From Betaproteobacteria bacterium (lineage in GTDB: Bacteria; Pseudomonadota; Gammaproteobacteria; Burkholderiales; SG8-39): DNA of 64,000 nucleotides. The translations under genes were made by a program, and so were the position numbers. Of the stretch, positions 33,548 to 40,025 are shown piece after piece. Every line of letters begins with the position of its first letter. The first letter of the stretch is position 1. The DNA lies in the NCBI GenBank assembly GCA_004297625.1, contig SCTY01000068.1, forward strand, positions 1-64,000. The letters run 5' to 3'. The notes under the pieces are model-generated. The model saw only the letters and a program-made list of their open reading frames with translations. It did not search any database and was not told where the DNA came from.

Positions 33548-33553
33548 CCCCCG
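33524..33553. repeat. GGGGTCAGAGC hairpin shared by two convergent gene ends
   Basis: Arms 33524-33536 and 33541-33553 are perfect 13-bp reverse complements (GCGGGGTCAGAGC) around ATTT. The TGA of the plus-strand gene (33545-33547) and the TGA of the minus-strand gene (33532-33530) are the symmetric TCA/TGA of the two arms, so the element provides both stop codons. The same core motif occurs at 36720-36730. Confidence 0.85.
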
Positions 33554-34138
33554 CACCGCCCAGGGCGCTTCGGCGGCGTAGCCCTTCTCGAACGCCTCTA
33601 TCTGAGGCATCAGGGTCAGCGTCAGGCCAAGCTCGTCGACGCCCTTCAAGAGCATTTCGCGATGGAAGCCGTCCACCGTGAACGGATGCGTTTCGCCGCC
33701 GGGTTCCGCGACAAGCTGTTTTTCGAGATCGACGGTCAGCTGCGTTCCAGGATGGTCATTCAACAGTTTTCGTAACCGCGTGCATTCGCCCTCCGAAAGC
33801 CGCACGGGAACGATGCCGTTCTTCAGGCAGTTGTTGTAGAAAATGTCGCCGAAGCTCGGCGCGATGACGCTGCGGAAGCCGCGGTCGAAGAGCGCGTAGG
33901 CCGCGCCTTCGCGCGAGGAGCCGCAGCCGAAGTTGCGGTTGCCCACCAGGATCTTCGCCTCGCGGAACCGCTCGCGGTTGAGGATGAAATCCGGGTCTTC
34001 CGCCAGGTCGTGAAACAGGAACTTCCCGTAGCCGTCCTTGCGCGGAAACTTGAGGAAGCGCGCGGGAATGATCTGGTCCGTGTCCACGTTGACCGGCTCG
34101 TAGGGCATTGCCACGGCGGTGAGCGAGGTGAATTTCAT
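33530..34138 (-). CDS. leuD: LeuD-like isomerase/dehydratase small subunit
   Basis: A 202-aa swivel-domain protein of the 3-isopropylmalate dehydratase family: VNVDTDQIIPARFLK, GNRNFGCGSSREGAAYAL, and APSFGDIFYNNCLKNGIVPV. The ATG at 34138 overlaps the LeuC stop (ATGA). The last seven residues (RGSEQML end) are encoded by the hairpin at 33524-33553. No leuB or leuA is nearby, so the pair may serve a catabolic hydratase step rather than leucine synthesis. Confidence 0.88.
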   Translation of the reverse strand: MKFTSLTAVAMPYEPVNVDTDQIIPARFLKFPRKDGYGKFLFHDLAEDPDFILNRERFREAKILVGNRNFGCGSSREGAAYALFDRGFRSVIAPSFGDIFYNNCLKNGIVPVRLSEGECTRLRKLLNDHPGTQLTVDLEKQLVAEPGGETHPFTVDGFHREMLLKGVDELGLTLTLMPQIEAFEKGYAAEAPWAVRGSEQML

Positions 34139-35493
34139 TTGCGTATGTCCGTGAGACAGCCGGCGATCGCTGCCGCCGCGGCCATCGCGGGGCTCATGAG
34201 ATGCGTGCGCGCCCCGCGGCCCTGCCGGCCCTCGAAGTTCCGGTTCGAAGTCGAGGCGATGCGCTCCTGCGGCCGGCCGAGGTCGCCGTTCATTCCGACG
34301 CACATCGAGCAGCCGGCGTGGCGCCATTCGAAGCCGGCTGCGCTGAACACGGCGTCGAGCCCTTCGGCCTCGGCCTGCTTTTTCACGAGGCCGGATCCCG
34401 GCACCACCATCGCCGGAACGCGCGCCTTCTTGCCGCGCACCACCGCCGCCGCCGCGCGCAGGTCCTCGATGCGGCTGTTGGTGCACGAGCCGATGAACAC
34501 CCGATCGATTTTCAATCCCTCGAGCTTCGTGCCGGGAGCAAGGCCCATGTACTCGTGGGCGCGCGGTGGCCCCGAGGGCACGGCGGCGCTGATCGGCGCC
34601 GCGTGCTCCGGGCTGGTACCCCAGGTGACCATCGGCTCGAGCCGGCTCGCGTCCAGGCTTGCTTCCGCTTCGAAGCGCGCGCCCGGGTCGCTCGGCAGCG
34701 TCTTCCAGTACGCGAGCGCGCGCTCCCACTCGGCCCCTTTGGGCGCGAACGGCCTGCCGGCGAGATAGGAGAAGGTCGTGTCGTCCGGCGCCACCATGCC
34801 GGCGCGCGCTCCCGCCTCGATCGACATGTTGCACACGGTGAGCCGCTCCTCGACGCTCATCGCGCGGATCGCGCTGCCGGCGTACTCGACGACGTGCCCG
34901 ACCGCGCCGCCGGCGCCGATCCTGGCGATGATCGCGAGAATGAGGTCCTTGGCACTTACATGATCTTGTCTTTTCCCCTCAACCGAAATCCGCATCGTCT
35001 TCTGCGGCGCCTGCCACAGCGTTTGCGTGGCGAGCACGTGCTCGTTTTCGGACTGGCCGATGCCGAAGGCAAGCGCGCCGAGCGCGCCGTGCGTCGAGGT
35101 ATGGCTGTCGCCGCACACCAGGACGAAGCCCGGCAGCGTAATGCCCTGCTCGGGCCCGACGATGTGGACGATCCCCTGCCGGTCGTCGGCAAGCTGAAAC
35201 GCGGGGATGCCGTGCGCCCGGACGTTGTCGGCGAACGTTTCCACCATGCGGCGGATCTCCGCGGTCGGCGCATCCGCGGGCGAGCGGCTCACGGTCGGCA
35301 CGTAGTGGTCGGGCGTTCCGAATGTCTGGCCCGGGCGACGCACCTTCAAGCCGCGGCGCGCGAGATTGGCAAAGGCGTGGAACGCGCCGTCGTGGACGAT
35401 GTTGCGATCGACATACAGCAGGCACTGGCCTTCGCGGCGCAGGACCACGTGCCGGTCCCAGATTTTTTCGAACAGAGTGCGCGGCGAACCCAT
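34135..35493 (-). CDS. leuC: LeuC-like aconitase-superfamily large subunit
   Basis: A 452-aa [4Fe-4S] subunit, slightly shorter than typical LeuC. Cluster cysteines are Cys337 (GSCTNSR), Cys395 and Cys398 (AGCSMCVGM). It also has LVCGDSHTSTHGALGALAFGIG and SNRNFEGRQGRGARTHL. It dehydrates/hydrates an isopropylmalate-type acid together with the downstream LeuD-like subunit. Next to a NIPSNAP gene and, across a divergent gap, a dioxygenase and an isocitrate-lyase-family enzyme, which hints at a dimethylmalate-type or similar catabolic pathway. Confidence 0.88.
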   Translation of the reverse strand: MGSPRTLFEKIWDRHVVLRREGQCLLYVDRNIVHDGAFHAFANLARRGLKVRRPGQTFGTPDHYVPTVSRSPADAPTAEIRRMVETFADNVRAHGIPAFQLADDRQGIVHIVGPEQGITLPGFVLVCGDSHTSTHGALGALAFGIGQSENEHVLATQTLWQAPQKTMRISVEGKRQDHVSAKDLILAIIARIGAGGAVGHVVEYAGSAIRAMSVEERLTVCNMSIEAGARAGMVAPDDTTFSYLAGRPFAPKGAEWERALAYWKTLPSDPGARFEAEASLDASRLEPMVTWGTSPEHAAPISAAVPSGPPRAHEYMGLAPGTKLEGLKIDRVFIGSCTNSRIEDLRAAAAVVRGKKARVPAMVVPGSGLVKKQAEAEGLDAVFSAAGFEWRHAGCSMCVGMNGDLGRPQERIASTSNRNFEGRQGRGARTHLMSPAMAAAAAIAGCLTDIRK

Positions 35494-35499
35494 GGCCGA

Positions 35500-35835
35500 T
35501 TATCGGACTTCGACCCCTTCGATGCGCGGGTTGCAGGGCGCCGGGGCCAGGAGCCGCACTTCCTGAGCCACGATCAGCTCGCGCGCCTTCTTGAGATAGG
35601 CGGCGAAAGCGGGGTCGGCGTACAGCGCGGCCCGGCGCCGCTCGCGCTCGCCGGCGTCGGCGTAGCCGAACATCATGACGATCTGGTTGATCTCGGGTCC
35701 TATCTCGGTACGGTAAAGGCCGATGAAATTTCCGAGAATCCTCTTCTGCGGCTCCAGGCCTTCCGCCTGGAACAGATCCAGGAACGGCTGAACGGCCCCC
35801 ACCTTGAGCGTGTACTGGCGAAAGTCGACCACCAT
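35500..35835 (-). CDS. NIPSNAP family protein
   Basis: A 111-aa dimeric alpha/beta-barrel type protein. It opens VVDFRQYTLKVGAVQPFLDLF with EIGPEINQIVMMFGYAD, the NIPSNAP pattern. I start at the ATG at 35835 because a TCCTCCT complement (AGGAGGA) stands 7 bp upstream; a longer frame to 35868 would overlap the divergent gene. Role unknown; NIPSNAP genes often accompany catabolic operons. 6 bp before the leuC-like gene. Confidence 0.83.
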   Translation of the reverse strand: MVVDFRQYTLKVGAVQPFLDLFQAEGLEPQKRILGNFIGLYRTEIGPEINQIVMMFGYADAGERERRRAALYADPAFAAYLKKARELIVAQEVRLLAPAPCNPRIEGVEVR

Positions 35836-35866
35836 GGCATTTTCCTCCTGTGCTATTTTAAAGCTC

Positions 35867-36772
35867 ATGCTTCGAGTGAACCGGCTTGGCCGGACCTTCT
35901 TCGCCGAGGTGGTCGGCCTCGATCTCGCGAAGCCGCTCGACGAGGCGACCTTCGCGCGCGTGAAACAGGCGCATCTCGAGCACGGCGTGCTCGTGTTCCG
36001 CGATCAGCGCATCACGCCCGCGCAGCACATCGAGTTCTCGGCGCGCTTCGGGCCGCTGCAGATCCACCCGATGAGCCAGTTCAATCTCGACGGCGCGCCG
36101 GAAATTCTGCTCGTCTCGAACGACACGCATCCCGACGGCCGGCCGGTCGGCATCGCGGACGCCGGGCGCTACTGGCACACCGACATGTCCTACATGAAGG
36201 AGCCGGCGCTCGGCTCGCTTCTCTACGCGCGCGCCGTTCCGGCCGAAGGCGGCGACACCCTGTTCTGCGACATGACGGCGGCGTGCCGGGACCTCCCGGA
36301 CGACATGCGCGCGAAGCTCACGCGCCTGAAAGCCGTGCACCACTTCGCGAGCCGCTGGTCGCGCGAGTCGGCGAAGTACGGCGTGCGCCCGCCCCAGACC
36401 AAGGAAGAGCAGGATCGCAATCCGCCGGTCGAGCATCCGATGATCCGCACCCACCCGGAAACCGGCGAGCCGGCGATCTACGCCGGCGGCTTCGCCGTCC
36501 GCGTGCAGGGCGTCCCGGAGCAGGAGTCGGCCGAGATCCTCGACTGGGTGGAGAAGTGGGTGGCGCAGCCGAAATACGTCTACCGCCACCGCTGGCGGCT
36601 GCACGATCTCGTATTCTGGGATAACCGGCGCGTCATGCACCAGGCCACCGAATATCCCGTCGACCAGCGGCGGCACATGCACCGCACCACGGTGAAGGGC
36701 AACGCGCCCTTCGGAATTCGGGGTCAGAGCCCTAATTCCAGCGCCGCGAAGCTTACGGAATTAGGGCTCTGA
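35867..36772 (+). CDS. TauD/TfdA-family Fe(II)/2-oxoglutarate dioxygenase
   Basis: A 301-aa dioxygenase. The iron triad is His104-x-Asp106 (WHTDMSY) and His258 (RRVMHQAT); Arg273 or Arg269 binds 2-oxoglutarate (RRHMHRTTV). It has the usual GLDLAKPLDEATFARV start. The ATG at 35867 is chosen since homology begins there. From residue 283 on (GIRGQSPNSS...) the protein is encoded by the palindrome at 36713-36783 and has no family counterpart. Hydroxylates an acid or sulfonate; the substrate is unknown. Confidence 0.9.
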   Translation: MLRVNRLGRTFFAEVVGLDLAKPLDEATFARVKQAHLEHGVLVFRDQRITPAQHIEFSARFGPLQIHPMSQFNLDGAPEILLVSNDTHPDGRPVGIADAGRYWHTDMSYMKEPALGSLLYARAVPAEGGDTLFCDMTAACRDLPDDMRAKLTRLKAVHHFASRWSRESAKYGVRPPQTKEEQDRNPPVEHPMIRTHPETGEPAIYAGGFAVRVQGVPEQESAEILDWVEKWVAQPKYVYRHRWRLHDLVFWDNRRVMHQATEYPVDQRRHMHRTTVKGNAPFGIRGQSPNSSAAKLTELGL

Positions 36773-36783
36773 CCCCGAATTCC
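36713..36783. repeat. 27-bp perfect inverted repeat at the end of a convergent pair
   Basis: Arms 36713-36739 and 36757-36783 are perfect reverse complements over 27 bp, with a 17-nt loop. The core GGGGTCAGAGC is the same as in the 33.5-kb hairpin. The dioxygenase stop (36770-36772) lies in the right arm and the minus-strand lyase stop (36787-36785) lies just outside. Likely a REP-like unit that also terminates transcription both ways. Confidence 0.88.
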
Positions 36784-36784
36784 G

Positions 36785-37669
36785 TCAGTACTTGACGCGC
36801 GCTTTCTCGTCTATGCCGTAGCGCGCTTCGAGCTCCTGCACCTCGGGCATGCCGAGCAGGTCGAAGAACTCCTTGAAGCTCGGCACGTCCTTCGCGATGG
36901 ATGCGATGGTGCCGGTCTCCTTGAGCGTCGCGAGCACCTCGCTCGCCGCGCGAATCGCGGCGAGCATCATCCAGTTCGGGTAGATGATGATCTGGAAGCC
37001 GAGGCGCTCGATCTCCTCGCGCTTGAGAAACGGCGTCTTGCCGCTGGTCGCCATGTTGTAGACCAGCGGCGCCTTGAGCCGCGGCGCGATCTTCGGCAGC
37101 TGCTCGGCGCTCGGCGCCTCGATGAAGAGCACATCGGCCCCGGCCTCCTTGTAGCGCAGCGCCCGCTCGAGCGCCGGCTCGAAGCCCTCCACGGCGACCG
37201 CGTCGCTCCTCGCGATCAGCACGAAATCGGCGTCGCTGCGCGCATCGGTCGCTGCGCGGATCTTGGCCACCATTTCCTCGACCGGGACGAGCTGCTTGCC
37301 CATCAGGTGGCCGCAGCGCTTCGGCATCACCTGGTCCTCGATATGCACGGCCGCGATGCCGGCGCGCTCGTACGCCTGGACGGTGCGCCGCACGTTGAGC
37401 ACGCCGCCGTAGCCGTTGTCTGCGTCGGCAATGACCGGCAGCCCGCTCGCGTCGGCGATGCGCGCCGCGTTGTCCACCATCTCGCTCATGGTGAGCAAGC
37501 CGACGTCCGGCATTCCGAGGCGCACGGCGCTCGTGCCGGCGCCCGTCATGTAAACCGCCTCGAAGCCATGGCGCTGCACGAGCTTTGCGTTGAGGGCGTC
37601 GGCCACGCCGGGCGCCATGATGGCGCCCGGGCGCGAAAGCAGCTGGCGCAGCTTGGTCGTCGGTCGCAT
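36785..37669 (-). CDS. isocitrate lyase/PEP mutase family protein
   Basis: A 294-aa TIM-barrel lyase. The active-site signature is PKRCGH with Cys119; metal ligands include Asp82/Asp84 (ADADNGYG), and EDQVMPKR fits 2-methylisocitrate lyase, 2,3-dimethylmalate lyase or oxaloacetate decarboxylase. ATG at 37669 gives the usual start (RPTTKLRQLLSRPGAIMAPG). Cleaves a C-C bond of a malate- or isocitrate-like acid; the exact substrate is undecided. Next to the dioxygenase and near LeuCD-like genes. Confidence 0.87.
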   Translation of the reverse strand: MRPTTKLRQLLSRPGAIMAPGVADALNAKLVQRHGFEAVYMTGAGTSAVRLGMPDVGLLTMSEMVDNAARIADASGLPVIADADNGYGGVLNVRRTVQAYERAGIAAVHIEDQVMPKRCGHLMGKQLVPVEEMVAKIRAATDARSDADFVLIARSDAVAVEGFEPALERALRYKEAGADVLFIEAPSAEQLPKIAPRLKAPLVYNMATSGKTPFLKREEIERLGFQIIIYPNWMMLAAIRAASEVLATLKETGTIASIAKDVPSFKEFFDLLGMPEVQELEARYGIDEKARVKY

Positions 37670-37677
37670 CCGTTTTC

Positions 37678-38085
37678 CTACCTTGATCTCTCGAGATTGA
37701 GCTCGCTCACCTGCGAGTTTAACGTCCAGAAGTCGTAAAGGACTCCCAGACCCAGGATTCCAAGCGTGACGAGATAGAGCAGACCGGTGAGCCACTTGCC
37801 TATGTAGAAGCGGTGCACGCCGAAAAAGCCGAGGAAGGTGAGCAGGATCCACGCCACGTTGTAGTCGACGTGGCCGGCGACGTAGCGCCGCTCGGCGCTG
37901 CGCTCCATCCAGGGAATGAGAAAAAGATCGATGAGCCAGCCGATGCCGAGAAGGCCGAGGGTGAAGAACCAGATCGTGCCGCTCACCGGCCGGCCGAAAT
38001 AGAAACGGTGCGAGCCGGTGAAGCCGAAGATCCACAGCAGGTAGCCGATCAGAACGCTGTGGGTGTCGCCGCGGCCTTCCGCCAT
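37678..38085 (-). CDS. protein with two TM2 domains
   Basis: A 135-aa membrane protein carrying two copies of the TM2 unit, GYLLWIFGFTGSHRFYFGRPVSG and TFLGFFGVHRFYIGKWLTG (each cited in part), each with a GxHRFY turn. The start is uncertain: ATG at 38085 gives MAEGRGDTH; a longer frame reaches an ATG at 38139 that would share bases with the opposite-strand start at 38138. Function unknown. Confidence 0.75.
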   Translation of the reverse strand: MAEGRGDTHSVLIGYLLWIFGFTGSHRFYFGRPVSGTIWFFTLGLLGIGWLIDLFLIPWMERSAERRYVAGHVDYNVAWILLTFLGFFGVHRFYIGKWLTGLLYLVTLGILGLGVLYDFWTLNSQVSELNLERSR

Positions 38086-38137
38086 GGCCGGAATTATGAC
38101 CTTGACCGGCATCGGCCGGTCGGAAAGATTGGCTTCC

Positions 38138-38650
38138 ATGCGCTTGCGTGCCTATTGGTATCGCGCCGACCGGGAAGCGTGGGTGTTCGCCGCGACCCTG
38201 CTGCTGCTCGTCGCGCTCTTCGCCGGAGCGCTGAAGGCGGTGTTCGCCTATCAGGAGGAGCGGCGCCGCCGCACGCTCGAAGCGCACCGGCAGAACCTCG
38301 CCTGCCTCGCGCGCAACGTCTATTTCGAGGCGCGCGGCGAGCCGCTCGCCGGCCAATACGCGATCGCCGAGGTCACCCTGAACCGCAGGGCTTCGCCGCT
38401 CTTCCCGCCCACGGTGTGCGCGGTGGTCTACCAGAAGAGCGCTTTTTCATGGACCGACGCAGCGGCACTGCCCGAGCCAGGCGGGGAGGAATGGAAGCGC
38501 GCCTGGAGCGTCGCCGAAGCCGTGTACTACGGGCGGGAAGCACCGCGGCTCCGCGGTGCGCTCTTCTATCACGCGAGCTACATTCGACCCGACTGGGCCA
38601 GGGACAAGCGTCCTGTGGCCCAGATCGGGAGGCACGTCTTCTACAGGTAG
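38138..38650 (+). CDS. SleB-like cell wall hydrolase (Hydrolase_2)
   Basis: A 170-aa protein: a single N-terminal membrane anchor (about residues 15-40), then the Hydrolase_2 domain with CLARNVYFEARGEPLAGQYAIAEV (in part) containing the catalytic Glu in YFEARGE, and VTLNRRASPLFPPTVCAVVYQ. Cuts peptidoglycan cross-bridges or glycan in the periplasm. The ATG at 38138 (MRLRAYWYR) is chosen over an upstream ATG. Ends 6 bp from the convergent Spy-like gene. Confidence 0.87.
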   Translation: MRLRAYWYRADREAWVFAATLLLLVALFAGALKAVFAYQEERRRRTLEAHRQNLACLARNVYFEARGEPLAGQYAIAEVTLNRRASPLFPPTVCAVVYQKSAFSWTDAAALPEPGGEEWKRAWSVAEAVYYGREAPRLRGALFYHASYIRPDWARDKRPVAQIGRHVFYR

Positions 38651-38656
38651 GAGCGC

Positions 38657-39130
38657 CTAGGAGCGGGGTCCGCGCCGCGGTCCCTGCGCGCGCCGCTGCT
38701 CGAGCTTCGCCCGTTGCTCTGGCGTCAGCACTGCGAGCACCCGGCTCATGGTTTCGGCGCGCGCGTACGCGGCATCCGCTTGTGCCTTGCCGACGGCGTC
38801 GGCAGCCTGGCGTACACGCGCGCCATCGAAGCTCGGCGCGGTGGTCGCCTTGCGCAGTTCCTCGTGCGCGGCGCGCGCCGCCTTCATCCGCTCCCGCATC
38901 GCGGGCGCCTGGTCGTGGAAGGTCTTGAAAATCTGGTCGCGCTGCGCCTCGCTCAGGTCGAGGCCGCGCAGCATGCGCATGCCGCCGCGCTCCATGCCGC
39001 CGCCGCGCATCTGGTGCACCTGCATTGCGCGGCCGTGCTCGAAGGGCTGGGCTTGCGCGTCGGGAATGCCGAAGGCGAGGCTGCTGGCGGCCAGCAGGCT
39101 GGCGAGAAAGGGATTGCGGACTAGGTTCAT
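38657..39130 (-). CDS. Spy/CpxP-like periplasmic protein
   Basis: A 157-aa secreted protein. Signal peptide ends PDAQAQ near residue 27; a Gly/Met/Arg-rich stretch follows, then LDLSEAQRDQIF, and a late LTPEQRAKLEQ (the LTxxQ motif), which places it in the Spy/CpxP family of periplasmic chaperones/stress sensors. GGAGAG ribosome site before ATG. It is divergent from a CpxRA-like pair; in Enterobacteria CpxP-type proteins damp CpxA activity and their gene is a CpxR target. The GTAAA boxes at 39193-39218 and 39283-39297 fit that. Confidence 0.86.
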   Translation of the reverse strand: MNLVRNPFLASLLAASSLAFGIPDAQAQPFEHGRAMQVHQMRGGGMERGGMRMLRGLDLSEAQRDQIFKTFHDQAPAMRERMKAARAAHEELRKATTAPSFDGARVRQAADAVGKAQADAAYARAETMSRVLAVLTPEQRAKLEQRRAQGPRRGPRS

Positions 39131-39192
39131 CGTGCTCTCCTTGAAAAGGTGGTTTGCGTGAGGAAGTCTCCCGCCGCAGAGGCTCAAAAGGG

Positions 39193-39218
39193 GTAAAGCT
39201 CACGTAAAGCTGCGTAAA
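39193..39218. promoter_or_regulatory. CpxR-type GTAAA repeats (proximal to spy-like gene)
   Basis: Three GTAAA units at 39193, 39204 and 39214. The last two are separated by exactly 5 bp (GTAAA-gctgc-GTAAA), the CpxR consensus. They lie about 63 bp upstream of the minus-strand Spy-like gene. The first unit is 6 bp off. Confidence 0.7.
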
Positions 39219-39282
39219 GAAGCGCTACCGGAAGTAACGCGGGCACGCGTCCGACGACGCAGCCCTATCCCGTTAACTGCGC

Positions 39283-39297
39283 GTAAAGGTGGGTAAA
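39283..39297. promoter_or_regulatory. CpxR-type GTAAA-N5-GTAAA box (proximal to response regulator)
   Basis: GTAAA-ggtgg-GTAAA with exact 5-bp spacing, 41 bp upstream of the response regulator ATG. The box orientation and position suggest autoregulation. Together with the repeats 80 bp away it covers both sides of the 207-bp divergent region. Confidence 0.72.
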
Positions 39298-39337
39298 GCG
39301 CCCGGCGGCGGCGGCGCGGCGCCGCTATCATCGGCGC

Positions 39338-40021
39338 ATGACTGCACAGGTCCTCCTGGCCGACGACGACGTCGAGCTCGGCGCGATGCTGAAGGAGTAC
39401 CTGGAGCGCGAGGGCTTCGGCGTCACGGTCGTCCAGGACGGCGAGGCCGCGGCGCGCGCAGCGCTGTCGGGCAGCCACCAGATCGTCGTGCTCGACGTAA
39501 TGATGCCGAAGGTCGACGGCGTGGAGGCGCTGCGCCGCATCCGCGAGTCGAGCCGCGTCCCGGTGATCATGCTCACCGCCCGCGGCGACGACGTGGATCG
39601 CGTCGTCGGCCTGGAATTGGGCGCCGACGACTACGTGCCGAAGCCCTGCACGCCGCGCGAGCTGGTCGCGCGGCTGCGCGCGATCCTGCGGCGCACGCAG
39701 CCCGCCTCTCATCCCATTTCGAGCGCCGGGCCGCTCGCAGTCGGCGCGCTCGTGCTCTGGCCCGAGAGGCGCAAGGCCCAATCGGGCGGCCGCGAGCTGG
39801 AGCTCACGAGCATCGAGTTCAACATCCTGGAAGTCCTGATGCGCAACGCAGGGCGCCTGGTGAGCAAGCGTGAAATCTCGGAGCAGGCGCTCGGCCGGCC
39901 GCTGGCGCGCTTCGACCGTAGCATCGATGTGCACATGTCGAGCATCCGCCAGAAGCTCGGCGATGCGGCGAAGCTGATCCGCACGGTGCGCGGGCTCGGC
40001 TATCACCTGGCGAAGGAATAG
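39338..40021 (+). CDS. cpxR: OmpR-family response regulator (CpxR-like)
   Basis: A 227-aa regulator. The receiver domain has the acidic pair DDDVE at residues 9-13, phospho-Asp53 (VLDVMMPKVDG), the Thr/Ser switch in MLTARGD and Lys in VPKPC. The C-terminal winged helix spans about 130-227 (LELTSIEFNILEVLM, RSIDVHMSSIRQKLG, RTVRGLGYHL). Co-directional with its kinase 4 bp downstream and divergent from the Spy-like target. Confidence 0.9.
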   Translation: MTAQVLLADDDVELGAMLKEYLEREGFGVTVVQDGEAAARAALSGSHQIVVLDVMMPKVDGVEALRRIRESSRVPVIMLTARGDDVDRVVGLELGADDYVPKPCTPRELVARLRAILRRTQPASHPISSAGPLAVGALVLWPERRKAQSGGRELELTSIEFNILEVLMRNAGRLVSKREISEQALGRPLARFDRSIDVHMSSIRQKLGDAAKLIRTVRGLGYHLAKE

Positions 40022-40025
40022 CGCC

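Noticed and set aside
34135..35493. LeuC/LeuD as plain leucine biosynthesis genes
   Set aside because: Motifs allow it, but no leuA or leuB is nearby and the context is catabolic; symbol kept only as the family name.
39326..39331. TATCAT as a -10 box of the response regulator
   Set aside because: It would place the transcript start at about the ATG itself; no matching -35 could be identified, so I did not annotate a promoter.
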